NCBI GenBank assembly: GCA_027859235.1
Contig: JAQIBE010000285.1
Coordinates: forward strand, 1 to 43,173
DNA: 43,173 bases
Source: Desulfobulbaceae bacterium
Lineage (GTDB): Bacteria; Desulfobacterota; Desulfobulbia; Desulfobulbales; SURF-16
Reading direction: 5' to 3'
Shown: in pieces, positions 25,177 to 33,581 of the stretch
How positions within the stretch are numbered: the stretch's first letter is position 1
Layout: each line of letters starts with the position of its first letter
Made by a program: the position numbers and the translations under genes
Notes under the pieces: model-generated
Told to the model about the DNA's origin: nothing
The model's database searches: none
The model's input: only the letters and a program-made list of their open reading frames with translations

Positions 25177-26493
25177 TTATTTCTGTCTGTTTGCCAGAAT
25201 CTGCCGCCATTTAAGCAGGCGATCCTTGACAAGGGCTTCATGCCCGCGGTTTGACGGTTCATAATAGGTTGCCCCTGTTAGTCTTTCGGGGAGATGATCC
25301 TGGTCAACTAAGGCTAAAGGGTCATCGTGGGCATATTTATACCCTTTGCCGTATCCTAATTCCTTGGTTAGTTTTGAGGTGCTGTTGCGTAAATGGTGAG
25401 GCACAGGAAGGGAACCGGTTTGTTTAATATCCTGGCGAACCTTTGTGAAGGCCTGGTACACGGCATTACTCTTTGGGGCTGTTGCAAGGTAGAGCACGGC
25501 CTGGCTCAGGGCCAGTTCCCCTTCAGGGCTGCCGAGCATCTGGTAACTGTCCCGTGCGGCTATGGCAAGGTGTAATGCCTGGGGGTCGCTGTTGCCTATG
25601 TCTTCAGAGGCAAAGCGGATCATTCGGCGGGCGGCATAGAGCGGATCTTCTCCTGCCATGAGCATGCGGTTGAGCCAGTATAAGGCCCCGTCCGGATCAC
25701 TGTCACGCAGACTCTTATGCAGGGCTGAAATTTGATTATAATGCTCTTCGCCGTCCTTGTCATAGTGTAATGAGTTGCGGGAAAAGGCCTCTTGAAGCAG
25801 GTCCAGGGTAACGGCTTTACTGCCGTCATCCTGTTCTGTGGCGAGGGAACCGGCAATTTCAAGTGAGTTGAGGAGTCTTCTGGCATCGCCATCGGCAAGG
25901 TTGATGAGTAAATTCAGACACTCCTCACAAAAGCTGATGCCTGCCTGGTTAAAGCCGAATTTGGGATGGCTGATGGCCCTGGCGCTAATCTGTTTACAGT
26001 CGTCATGGCTGAGCGATTTCAAGGTTAAGACACGACAGCGGGATAAGAGGGGGGCCACAACCTGAAACGAGGGGTTTTCTGTGGTGGCACCAATGAGGGT
26101 AATGAGGCCGCTTTCCACATGGGGCAGAAATCCATCCTGCTGGCTCTTGTTAAAGCGGTGAATTTCATCAACAAAGAGCAGGGTGGGTGTACCTTGGAGC
26201 TGCAGTTTCTCCGCCTTGGCTATGATGGCACGAATATCCTTTACCCCGGCAAGTACTGCTGATAAAAACATAAACTCATACTTGGATTGCTTGGCGAGGA
26301 GCCGGGCCAGGGTTGTTTTTCCTGTGCCCGGGGGGCCCCAAAGAATAAGAGATGGGATGGCGCTTATGGCCATTAAGGTAGACAGGAATTTCCCCTCACC
26401 GATTAAGTGGCTTTGGCCAACAACCTCATCAATATGCTGGGGGCGAAGTTTTTCGGCAAGGGGCCGTGGGTCATGGAAAAGTGAAGGGGTCAT
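25177..26493 (-). CDS. rarA: replication-associated recombination protein A (MgsA)
   Basis: A 438-residue AAA+ clamp-loader-like ATPase acting at stalled replication forks. The N-terminus [22 protein letters not shown] is diagnostic. Walker A is [16 protein letters not shown], Walker B is [23 protein letters not shown], and sensor 1 is [11 protein letters not shown]. The C-terminal tetramerisation domain includes [31 protein letters not shown]. Length is normal. Its start overlaps the stop of the DUF3786 gene (ATGA), and its stop is 2 nt before the selenoprotein ATG, so it sits inside a tight operon of apparently unrelated functions. Confidence 0.97.
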   Translation of the reverse strand: MTPSLFHDPRPLAEKLRPQHIDEVVGQSHLIGEGKFLSTLMAISAIPSLILWGPPGTGKTTLARLLAKQSKYEFMFLSAVLAGVKDIRAIIAKAEKLQLQGTPTLLFVDEIHRFNKSQQDGFLPHVESGLITLIGATTENPSFQVVAPLLSRCRVLTLKSLSHDDCKQISARAISHPKFGFNQAGISFCEECLNLLINLADGDARRLLNSLEIAGSLATEQDDGSKAVTLDLLQEAFSRNSLHYDKDGEEHYNQISALHKSLRDSDPDGALYWLNRMLMAGEDPLYAARRMIRFASEDIGNSDPQALHLAIAARDSYQMLGSPEGELALSQAVLYLATAPKSNAVYQAFTKVRQDIKQTGSLPVPHHLRNSTSKLTKELGYGKGYKYAHDDPLALVDQDHLPERLTGATYYEPSNRGHEALVKDRLLKWRQILANRQK

Positions 26494-27293
26494 GCTGAAT
26501 TGTCCTGTGCTTTTTCTATGATGATTTCGGCCATTCTCTCAGAGGTGAATACCAACGATTCAAGGTCCAGGTAATCCAGGACATTTGCCGGATATAAAAT
26601 CTTCACCTTGGCAGCAAAACCATCCTCACGGTCTTCATCCCAGAACAGGATCTGCTGAGGGATTTGGGGCAGAACATGTACCAGGGCAACCATGTCAGCA
26701 CTCCTGCTTTCTTGAATGATGCCGCCAACAGCAGTGCAGTAAGCTTCACGTTGAGCCCGTGTTTTCCCTGTGAAAAGTGCGGCAAGTTTCTTTTCGCAAT
26801 AGGTTTCAAGGGTTCTAATCTTAGAAATGGAGTTGGGTAAACTTTCAAAACCAATCCAGTCTGAATGGGGGGGGGTACCGCCACCAGAATGGATGTAATT
26901 ATAGATGAGAATCTGATCCCGTGGGTCGATGGGTTCAACGTCATTAATGAGCAGTGACGATTTACTCATAACGATCTGTTGACCCAGATACGAAAAGTGT
27001 AAACTATTGTCTTTACAGGTTGCCTGTAGAGGAGATGCTAATGACGCAAAATCAAGTGGTTGGATTTTACCTTTTAAATGGGCAATCAGATCCAGATCAT
27101 GTTCACGCCCAAGGTCGCTGAGGCCCGTATTCCTTCCTTGGCTTAATTCTAGACCCTGGAGATCAATATAGGGACATTTATGCGGATCTTCACCACTCTT
27201 AGAGACATTGGCCGCAAAGGCGAGACATGCAGGATAACCGCATTCCCCACAATTGGTCCTTGGTACACGTTTTAATATATCATGAGGATTCAT
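26490..27293 (-). CDS. DUF3786 protein with N-terminal [4Fe-4S] motif
   Basis: A 267-residue protein. The N-terminus RTNCGECGYPACLAFAANVSKSGEDPHKCPYID has the CxxCxxxxC...C pattern that binds a [4Fe-4S] cluster in the small domain of corrinoid Fe-S proteins and relatives. The remainder matches DUF3786 (ILIYNYIHSGGGTPPHSDWIGFESLPNSISK; CEKKLAALF; VLPQIPQQILFWDEDREDGFAAKVKILYPANVLDYLDLESL). This family is common in anaerobes and its role is unknown; a redox or cofactor role is a guess. It is 2 nt after the DUF493 gene and overlaps rarA by 4 nt. Confidence 0.85.
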   Translation of the reverse strand: MNPHDILKRVPRTNCGECGYPACLAFAANVSKSGEDPHKCPYIDLQGLELSQGRNTGLSDLGREHDLDLIAHLKGKIQPLDFASLASPLQATCKDNSLHFSYLGQQIVMSKSSLLINDVEPIDPRDQILIYNYIHSGGGTPPHSDWIGFESLPNSISKIRTLETYCEKKLAALFTGKTRAQREAYCTAVGGIIQESRSADMVALVHVLPQIPQQILFWDEDREDGFAAKVKILYPANVLDYLDLESLVFTSERMAEIIIEKAQDNSA

Positions 27294-27295
27294 GG

Positions 27296-27553
27296 TTAAA
27301 TGACAAACTTGATGTCAATATGTTCGCGAAATTGCATAAAGATTGAATCCCGGTGGTCTTGGCATGTAACGGCAATTTCCAGGTTCATGGAAACATATTT
27401 GCCCGAGCTTGACTTTTTTGATTCGCTGATGGAATACTTGGCTTCAGCAAGTATCTCAACAGAGGCTTGGGTAATGGCACTGATATCATTACCAATTAAC
27501 GTATATTGCCATGCACAGGGATAGATTATTTCAGGTTTTTTTTGCGTAGTCAT
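27296..27553 (-). CDS. DUF493 (YbeD-like) family protein
   Basis: An 85-residue alpha/beta protein. The pattern PCAWQYTLIGND...AITQASVEILAE...KSSSGKYVSMNLEIAVTCQDHRDSIFMQFREHIDIKFVI matches the DUF493/YbeD family (start of strand 1, SSKGxYxS in the middle, L...IKxVL at the end). It has the ferredoxin-like fold of ACT-type regulatory domains; the function is not established. It appears to be the first gene of the four-gene operon with DUF3786, rarA and the tetraheme selenoprotein. No strong ribosome-binding site precedes the ATG at 27553. The 223 bp to the divergent radical SAM gene show nothing recognisable. Confidence 0.75.
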   Translation of the reverse strand: MTTQKKPEIIYPCAWQYTLIGNDISAITQASVEILAEAKYSISESKKSSSGKYVSMNLEIAVTCQDHRDSIFMQFREHIDIKFVI

Positions 27554-27776
27554 AGTGATGATAGTAATTAAGGATTAATAACAGACTAATATAACGACCC
27601 GCAAACGATGTTACCACCTCTTTTTATAAGTCCTGTTGTGGTATGCCTTACTGGTGAATATGAGCATCGGCAAACCATGCTTCATCCTTGTCAAATTGCG
27701 GAGCCTTGACTATCATCCGGCTGGGTCGCTGACCCGGGTTTAAGATTTTTAACCGTACTGTTGTAAAAGGAAAATA

Positions 27777-29507
27777 ATGAGATCAGAGTTTTTAGCCACC
27801 AGTCCCGCTGACCTGAAGAAGAGGGGATATGATCCAGTTGATATTATTCTTGTAACGGGTGATGGTTATGTGGATCATCCGTCTTTTGGCATCGCCATGG
27901 TTGGTCGTTTGTTGGAGGAACATGGCTATAGTGTTGTTATTTTGAGTCAGCCCAGTCACCTTGATGCTGAAAGTTTTAAGCAGTTTGGTAAGCCACGTTT
28001 GTTTTTTGGCATCAGTTCCGGTAATCTCGACTCCATCGTTTCAAATTATACCGGCAACGGCAAGGTCCGTAATACGGATCAGTTTTCCCCTGATGGTAAT
28101 CCCTTTATTGATAAGACGAGAACGATTAAACGTCGGCCTGATCACGCGGTTATGCGTTATTCGCAACTGGCAAAACAGGCCTATCCTGATGTGCCGTTAG
28201 TCTTGGGCGGCGTTGAGGCGTCCCTGCGGCGATTTTGTCATTATGACTATAAGCAGAACAAGATTCGCGGCTCGGTTCTCACTGATAGTAAGGCTGATAT
28301 TCTTGTGTATGGCATGGGTGAAAGGGCCATTGTTGAAATTGCTGACAGGTTGCAGAATAAGGAAAATATTTCCGGTATTGCCGGTACATGTGTTCGGCTG
28401 ACCCCGAAAGAGTATGGCACATTTAAAGATGTGCATCCCATTGATATTACTCTTCCTTCCCATGGGGATATTCAAAGCAATAAAGATTGTTTTTTAGATG
28501 CGGAGTTGTTGATCGATAAATATGCCCGCTCGCAGAAGAAGGTGGTGCTCTGTCAACAGCAACAGTCCCATTATGTGGTGCAATTTCCAGCGCAAAAGGT
28601 GCTGCAGCAGGAGGAACTGGATCATCTCTACCAGTTGCCTTTTACCCGCCGTTGTCATCCTGATTTCGCCAATATCCCAGCCCTTACCATGATCAAGGAT
28701 TCGGTGACCATTGTCCGTGGTTGCTGTGGGAACTGTTCTTTCTGCGCGATTACGCGGCATCAGGGTGCGGAAATAAGCAGCCGCAGTCAAGAATCCATTG
28801 TCAGGGAAGTGAAAGACATCGCCAGGGATCCTGATTTCAAAGGAACGATCTCTGATCTTGGCGGTCCAACTGCAAACTTGTTTGCTACATCCTGCGCAAA
28901 GGGGGGGTGTAGTAAGCGGGATTGTCTCTTTCCTGAGGTGTGTCCATCTTTGCAGGTTGACGAAGATTCTTTTTTAACATTACTGCGTGAGTGCATGCAG
29001 ATAAAGGAGGTGCGCCATCTCTTTATTTCCTCTGGCTTGCGCATGGAATTGTTACTTAAGACCCCAAAACTTCTGGCTGAAATTGTAAATAACCATACCC
29101 CCGGATTAATGAAAATTGCGCCAGAGCACACAGTGAGTAGTGTTCTTGGTTATATGCATAAACCGGGATTTCATGTTCTGGAAAAGTTTCTGTCACTTGC
29201 CCGGCGTCTGTATGCAAAGAAAGGGCAAAAGCTGGGGGTTTCAGCCTATCTCATTGCTTCTCACCCTGGTTGCAAAATTCCTGACATGCATCAGCTAGTC
29301 AATGATTTACACAGGTGTAAACTTGAAATCAGTCAGTTTCAGGACTTCACCCCCACACCTGGCACCATTGCTACGGCAATGTATGTCAGTGGCAAGGATC
29401 GTAACAAGAAAAAGATTCATATTCCTTCGGTGAATGAGCGGCTCCAGCAAAGAAAGATTCTGGAAAAGGCTATGAACCTGGATTCCCATAAAAGATATAC
29501 AAAATAA
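27777..29507 (+). CDS. YgiQ family (UPF0313) radical SAM protein
   Basis: A 576-residue radical SAM enzyme of the YgiQ family. The N-terminal domain begins PADLKKRGYDPVDIILVTGDGYVDHPSFGIAMVGRLLEEHGY and has FFGISSGNLDSIVSNYTGN, both hallmarks. The cluster motif CxxxCxxC lies in VRGCCGNCSFCAITRHQGAEISSRS near residue 315. FKGTISDLGGPTANLF and KIAPEHTVSSVLGYMHKPG follow. A second Cys group (CAKGGCSKRDCLFPEVCPSL) could bind another cluster. Family members are annotated as hypothetical radical SAM proteins; the reaction is unknown. AAAAGGAAAATA precedes the ATG. The C-terminal tail is shorter than in many family members. Confidence 0.93.
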   Translation: MRSEFLATSPADLKKRGYDPVDIILVTGDGYVDHPSFGIAMVGRLLEEHGYSVVILSQPSHLDAESFKQFGKPRLFFGISSGNLDSIVSNYTGNGKVRNTDQFSPDGNPFIDKTRTIKRRPDHAVMRYSQLAKQAYPDVPLVLGGVEASLRRFCHYDYKQNKIRGSVLTDSKADILVYGMGERAIVEIADRLQNKENISGIAGTCVRLTPKEYGTFKDVHPIDITLPSHGDIQSNKDCFLDAELLIDKYARSQKKVVLCQQQQSHYVVQFPAQKVLQQEELDHLYQLPFTRRCHPDFANIPALTMIKDSVTIVRGCCGNCSFCAITRHQGAEISSRSQESIVREVKDIARDPDFKGTISDLGGPTANLFATSCAKGGCSKRDCLFPEVCPSLQVDEDSFLTLLRECMQIKEVRHLFISSGLRMELLLKTPKLLAEIVNNHTPGLMKIAPEHTVSSVLGYMHKPGFHVLEKFLSLARRLYAKKGQKLGVSAYLIASHPGCKIPDMHQLVNDLHRCKLEISQFQDFTPTPGTIATAMYVSGKDRNKKKIHIPSVNERLQQRKILEKAMNLDSHKRYTK

Positions 29508-29558
29508 GACGCTGGCTCCCGGGCCGTCTTCTCTCTAGAGATCCGGACCAGACAGGTG

Positions 29559-30122
29559 CTAAAAATTGACCACCGTATAGGTGTCGATCTGCACATCTTG
29601 TTTCTGCCAGTCATCCGGCTGCAATCCAGCCTTCAGGGCTAAATGCTGCAGGAAGAGTTGTGGCTCTGGAAGTTGTTCCCAGACCTGGGGAAGGAAGGTT
29701 GCGCTGCAGTGGTCATAGGTCAAGGTGACACCATCCAGGCCTGGGCGAAGTTTCTGGAGAAGGTCCCGGGGCGAGGTGAAGGTCAGGGGGGCAGGGTCTG
29801 AGAGGATGGAAATCTCTATGTAAATTTCAGCCAGTTCCTCAGGGGTTACAGGGGGAAAACGGGAATCGTGAAGGGCCGCAAGGACGGCATAATCCTGAAC
29901 GCCAGAACGAATTGCAGCATGGGGTGTCAGGGTGCCTATACAACCTCTGAGCTGTTTATTCTTATGTAAGGTGACGAATACACCCATTTTCTGTGCAAAG
30001 AGCGGATCTGCAATCCCCTCTTTTACGAATTCTGAATCGCCATGTAAGCCCAGTTCTTTTTCAATACTGAAACGAGCGAGTTCCCGCAAAATTTGTTTTT
30101 GGTTCTCCGTGAATGTTGGCAT
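29559..30122 (-). CDS. AMMECR1 domain protein (AmmeMemoRadiSam system protein A)
   Basis: A 187-residue AMMECR1-family protein. The conserved LRGCIGTL motif follows VFVTLHKNKQ near residues 45-65. DSRFPPVTPEELAEIYIEISILSDP and LRPGLDGVTLTYDHCSATFLPQVWEQL are the other family blocks. The function of bacterial AMMECR1 proteins is unsettled; they commonly occur with MEMO1 and a radical SAM protein. Here MEMO1 is immediately upstream (2-nt gap). The classical AmmeMemoRadiSam enzyme is not in the operon, although a YgiQ-type radical SAM gene converges from the other side 51 nt away. Confidence 0.92.
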   Translation of the reverse strand: MPTFTENQKQILRELARFSIEKELGLHGDSEFVKEGIADPLFAQKMGVFVTLHKNKQLRGCIGTLTPHAAIRSGVQDYAVLAALHDSRFPPVTPEELAEIYIEISILSDPAPLTFTSPRDLLQKLRPGLDGVTLTYDHCSATFLPQVWEQLPEPQLFLQHLALKAGLQPDDWQKQDVQIDTYTVVNF

Positions 30123-30124
30123 GG

Positions 30125-30925
30125 TTACTCCTGTTCGTAAAAGCCAATTGCTGCATATCCCACCACCCTGGAGTAATCCCCTGACGTATCTCCACTTGTT
30201 GAATAATGCAAGAGTCTTGGCTGCCAGGAAAATTTTTGGGCCAGGTTGAGCAGGGTGCAGATGGGGGTGAGACCGCAGGCATTGTTAGTATTCATGGCAA
30301 GTTCTGCGAGATTCATATCTAGAATAGCTGCAAGGGTATTCTCATCCTTTGCTCTGGCCTCGTCATCGCTAAGGAAATGAGAGAGATCAGAGGAAACGAC
30401 AAGTAAGGTTTCTGCCGTTATATAAGGGGTAAGGGCTTGTGCCAGTTGTTCAGGATCGACCTGACCGATGACAATGGGCAGCAGGTCGAACTTCTCCAGC
30501 CATGCCTGTAAAAAGGGCACAATGACTTCCAGGGAATGTTCTTTCGCGTCAGAGAGTGAATTATGCTGAAAGAGTTGCGGGTGCTGGTCTAAAAGCCGGG
30601 CTGAATTTTTTGAAACAGGCACGGACCCAAGGGGCGATTGCCAATATTCTTTATGGGTAATATGGCTCGTACTCATACCCACGTGGTGGTCCGGGCCGAG
30701 TAAAATGATGTGCTTGGGTCTGGTTTGCTGAACATCCTTTCGCGCCTGTGCTGCTGTATATCCTGAATATATATACCCTGCATGGGGCATTATCATACCC
30801 CGTAACCTCCCTTGTGAGACAGTAGTTTCGCAAGCAAATGCTTCAATCTGGTTGGCGAGACTCTCCTTGTCTGCAGGGTAAAAACTTCCGGCCCAGGCGG
30901 GTGTGCGATATTGATCCTGTTGCAT
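30125..30925 (-). CDS. MEMO1 family protein (AmmeMemoRadiSam system protein B)
   Basis: A 266-residue MEMO1-family protein, structurally related to extradiol dioxygenases. The start YRTPAWAGSFYPADKESLANQIEAF and the metal-site histidines in MIMPHAGYIYSGYTAA, LLGPDHHVGM, EHSLEVIVPFLQ, and SSDLSHFLSDDEA are all visible. The end, HYSTSGDTSGDYSRVVGYAAIGF, is typical. The family binds metal (copper is reported for human MEMO1), but the bacterial role is unknown. It sits 1 nt after comM and 2 nt before AMMECR1, so all belong to one operon headed by a UxxC selenoprotein. Confidence 0.94.
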   Translation of the reverse strand: MQQDQYRTPAWAGSFYPADKESLANQIEAFACETTVSQGRLRGMIMPHAGYIYSGYTAAQARKDVQQTRPKHIILLGPDHHVGMSTSHITHKEYWQSPLGSVPVSKNSARLLDQHPQLFQHNSLSDAKEHSLEVIVPFLQAWLEKFDLLPIVIGQVDPEQLAQALTPYITAETLLVVSSDLSHFLSDDEARAKDENTLAAILDMNLAELAMNTNNACGLTPICTLLNLAQKFSWQPRLLHYSTSGDTSGDYSRVVGYAAIGFYEQE

Positions 30926-30926
30926 A

Positions 30927-32453
30927 TTATGGGTTCCTTATGTCAATGCGTCTATATTGCAACGCTTCCGCGATGTGGTTGGTGCAAATGGATTCTGATG
31001 CGGCTAGATCGGCAATGGTTCGGCCAATTTTCAGGATACGATTATAGGCCCGGGCCGAGAGGCCAAGCTGTTCCATTCCCCGTTCAAGGATGGACATGGT
31101 TGGGGGGTCGAGATGACAGTGGGTTTTCAGGTCCGTACTGGTCATTTGACTATTGGCATGGATGGCAGGCGTCTTCTGGTATCGCCTGGTTTGAATGGCC
31201 CTTGCCTGGACGACCCTGTTTTTGATCTGTGATGATGTTTCACCCGCTGGTCCACGGGTCATGTCCTTGAAGTTAACAGCTGGTACTTCAAGGTGGATAT
31301 CAATGCGGTCAAGAAGCGGTCCTGATATTCTATCACGATACCGCTTAATTTGAATTTCGTTACAGGTGCAGTGGTGTAAGGTGTCGCCGAAATGGCCGCA
31401 GGGACAAGGATTCATCGCCGCAACCAAGACAAAACGTGAGGGGAATTTCAACGAGTTTGCTGCCCTGGAAATCGTCACATAACCATCCTCCAGGGGTTGG
31501 CGTAACACCTCTAAAACATGTTTTTTGAACTCTGGAAGCTCGTCCAGGAAGAGAACGCCATTATGGGCAAGAGACACCTCGCCGGGACGGGGAATAGAGC
31601 CGCCGCCAATAAGACCCGCATCGGATGTGGTATGGTGGGGGGCACGGAATGGGCGTTTATGAATAACGGAACTGGATTGGGGAAGAAGTCCAAGAATAGA
31701 GTAGACCCGGGTGGTCTCCAGTGATTCCTCAAAGCTGAGATCCGGCAATATTGTTGATAATCTCCGGGCCAGCATTGTCTTGCCGCTGCCTGGTGGGCCA
31801 TTAAGGAGGATGTTGTGGCCGCCAGCCGCCGCCACCTCCATGGCACGTTTGACATGGTCCTGCCCCTTCACATCAGAAAAATCGCTGGACCCTGCAAAAT
31901 GGTCACAGGCTGAAGTCTTGGCAATATAGGGTTCGATTTTGAGCTTGCCATCGAGAAATTCCACGGCCTGATCAAGGGATTTCACCGGAATAATATCGAT
32001 GCCCTGTACGACCCCTGCTTCCTGCCGGTTATCCATGGGGACAAGGACACCCTTAATGGCCTGATCACGGGCCGCAATCACCATGGGGAGTATGCCCTGC
32101 ACAGGACGCAGGCAGCCGTCTAAAGAGAGTTCGCCGATCAAGGCATAATCTTGCAGAGATGGATTGGTGAAGATGTCGGTGCAGCCGAGTATGCCAATGG
32201 CAATGGGCAGATCGTATCCTGTCCCGACCTTCTTGACATCGGCAGGGGCGAGATTTACTGTTATTTTTCGATTTGGAAATTTGTAATGACTGTTTTTAAT
32301 GGCGGCCTTGACCCGATCCTTGGCCTCCCTTACGGCACCTTCAGCCAGACCGACGGTGGAAAAGGCTGGAAGCCCATTGGCGACATCAACCTCCACCTCA
32401 ATGGGTATACCGTCGACCCCGTTGAGGGCGATAGTTTTGACCTTGGTTAGCAT
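30927..32453 (-). CDS. comM: YifB/ComM family magnesium-chelatase-like AAA ATPase
   Basis: A 508-residue ComM/YifB protein; ComM is a hexameric helicase promoting branch migration during natural transformation. The N-terminal Lon-protease-like (ChlI) domain starts TKVKTIALNGVDGIPIEVEVDVANGLPAFSTVGLAEGAVREAKDRVKAAI. The AAA module has Walker A NGPPGSGKTMLARRL, Walker B GVLFLDELPEF, and a Cys zinc-finger-like insert CPCGHFGDTLHHCTC. The Mg-chelatase C-terminal domain ends with ARAYNRILKIGRTIADLA. Length is normal. It starts 3 nt after the stop of the selenoprotein gene. Confidence 0.96.
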   Translation of the reverse strand: MLTKVKTIALNGVDGIPIEVEVDVANGLPAFSTVGLAEGAVREAKDRVKAAIKNSHYKFPNRKITVNLAPADVKKVGTGYDLPIAIGILGCTDIFTNPSLQDYALIGELSLDGCLRPVQGILPMVIAARDQAIKGVLVPMDNRQEAGVVQGIDIIPVKSLDQAVEFLDGKLKIEPYIAKTSACDHFAGSSDFSDVKGQDHVKRAMEVAAAGGHNILLNGPPGSGKTMLARRLSTILPDLSFEESLETTRVYSILGLLPQSSSVIHKRPFRAPHHTTSDAGLIGGGSIPRPGEVSLAHNGVLFLDELPEFKKHVLEVLRQPLEDGYVTISRAANSLKFPSRFVLVAAMNPCPCGHFGDTLHHCTCNEIQIKRYRDRISGPLLDRIDIHLEVPAVNFKDMTRGPAGETSSQIKNRVVQARAIQTRRYQKTPAIHANSQMTSTDLKTHCHLDPPTMSILERGMEQLGLSARAYNRILKIGRTIADLAASESICTNHIAEALQYRRIDIRNP

Positions 32454-32456
32454 GGA

Positions 32457-32798
32457 TTAGGTAAACAGAATCTGAGAATACATATCTTCGTTAAATCCTA
32501 TGAAAAAGCTGTTGCCTTTGCGGATGGTTGGCGCTCTGAGATTGCCGGTACGCCCGAGTATCTTTTTCATAATCTCATCACGGTTTGCAGCGGTTGGCCT
32601 GAATTGAAGAATCTTTTTACCACTGGCAATGAATATGTGGTCGGCATTCTGAACCAGATTCCAGCCGTCATCGCCTTTAATGGGTTGGGTTTTGGCGTTA
32701 ATTTCAACTTCGAGTTCACTCTCATGCTCAGAAAAAGCAAGACCTGCTTTTTTACAGGATACTCAACCCTTACGCATGTAGCCCCATTCAAATTTCAT
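32457..32798 (-). CDS. candidate selenoprotein: ArsC/Spx-like thioredoxin-fold protein with UxxC motif
   Basis: This 113-residue gene is absent from the ORF track, because a TGA (32763-32765) falls at codon 12. From the ATG at 32798, with AAGGAG 6 nt upstream, the frame reads MKFEWGYMRKG-U-VSCKKAGLAF and continues without a stop to TAA at 32457-32459, only 3 nt before comM. The C-terminal half (ILGRTGNLRAPTIRKGNSFFIGFNEDMYSQIL) matches ArsC/Spx/YffB-type thioredoxin folds, which have CxxC or Cx here. Sec12-Val-Ser-Cys15 would be the redox pair. It is the first gene of the comM-MEMO1-AMMECR1 operon. ArsC-like selenoproteins have been predicted in this bacterial group, I believe. Substrate unknown. 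Confidence 0.9.
32732..32752 (-). promoter_or_regulatory. SECIS hairpin of the UxxC selenoprotein
   Basis: On the minus strand AAAAAGCA-GGTCT-TGCTTTTT is a perfect 8-bp stem with loop GGUCU. The loop begins exactly 18 nt after the UGA, the same loop and spacing as the element at 25008-25024. Confidence 0.9.
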
Positions 32799-32940
32799 CA
32801 AAATCTCCTTTGTTGTCAATATGATAGAAAGTCTAAATTATAGTAGTGATGCTGCTTGAGACTTGTCAATGGAATTGTTATTTAGGTGCAGCCGTTAAAA
32901 ATGGAATATTTAATCATTGCTATGCCCTTACAGTATAGTA

Positions 32941-33039
32941 CTTACCAGTTACCAGTTTACCGTTTACAGTTCGTGGATGTTGACATTATCTGATTCAGTT
33001 TACCTTGAACCGTAAACTGGCAACCGTAAACCGTTAACT
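32941..33039. repeat. imperfect inverted repeat of GTAAAC/GTTTAC units
   Basis: The left arm CTTACCAGTTACCAGTTTACCGTTTACAGTTC and right arm GAACCGTAAACTGGCAACCGTAAACCGTTAAC are imperfectly complementary and each contains tandem 7-10-bp units. It lies in the divergent 265-bp promoter region between the selenoprotein operon and a lipoprotein gene. Such GTAAAC-rich palindromes occur as intergenic repeats in many genomes. Confidence 0.65.
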
Positions 33040-33063
33040 TCAGAACTACATCCTAGGTGAACT

Positions 33064-33549
33064 ATGCAGAAAATAATAGGACATACCCTTATACTGTTTC
33101 TCGTGTCTTTTATGTTGTCAGGTTGTTATTACGATGCCCCGGTGCAGCGTACAGACCTGCAACCAGATTTTTACCCCCAGGAGGGCGATGTTAATACGTC
33201 CACCTATCCAGACGCTGTGTCAGGCCAGGACAAGGTTGTTTATGATTTGAACGGCTATTGGAAGGTGTGGCTTGGCTATGCGGATGCGGTTGCCATCGTT
33301 CAGGTGGATGATCGATTTGCAGGACGAACCGTTGCTGGTGGAGGGTGCTGTTCCCATGCCTATGCTGCGGATCGTTTGCTCATTCGTGGTCGGGTTGATG
33401 GGAATCTCATTCATTGTGAAAAGCGTACTGCCGGGAATGAATGGGAAAGCAGTGTGACTGCTTTTTCTGAGGATGCGAGTGAATTTTATTGTCTCGGGTT
33501 TCCTGTTCGGCGGTTTGAACGGCTCGGGCCAACCGAACCGTATCATTAA
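33064..33549 (+). CDS. hypothetical lipoprotein
   Basis: A 161-residue protein with a lipoprotein signal peptide (MQKIIGHTLILFLVSFMLSGC; lipobox LSGC, Cys near residue 21). The mature part contains LNGYWKVWLGYADAVAIVQVDDRFAGRTVAGGGCCSHAYAADRLLIRGRVDGNLIHCEKR, resembling a small lipocalin- or META-like beta barrel that measures 'wild-type versus ligand' forms (GxW start), but I do not recognise the family. It has a notable GGGCC pair and two further Cys. It is a single gene divergent from the selenoprotein operon and convergent with the hybrid kinase gene. Outer-membrane location is inferred from the lipobox. Confidence 0.75.
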   Translation: MQKIIGHTLILFLVSFMLSGCYYDAPVQRTDLQPDFYPQEGDVNTSTYPDAVSGQDKVVYDLNGYWKVWLGYADAVAIVQVDDRFAGRTVAGGGCCSHAYAADRLLIRGRVDGNLIHCEKRTAGNEWESSVTAFSEDASEFYCLGFPVRRFERLGPTEPYH

Positions 33550-33560
33550 TTGCTGCCAGC

Positions 33561-33581
33561 AAGAGGAGAACCGAACCTCTT
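33561..33581. terminator. weak bidirectional terminator-like hairpin
   Basis: AAGAGG (33561-33566) pairs with CCTCTT (33576-33581) around AGAACCGAA, between the convergent lipoprotein and hybrid kinase genes. It has only a short T-run, so assignment is tentative. Confidence 0.35.
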
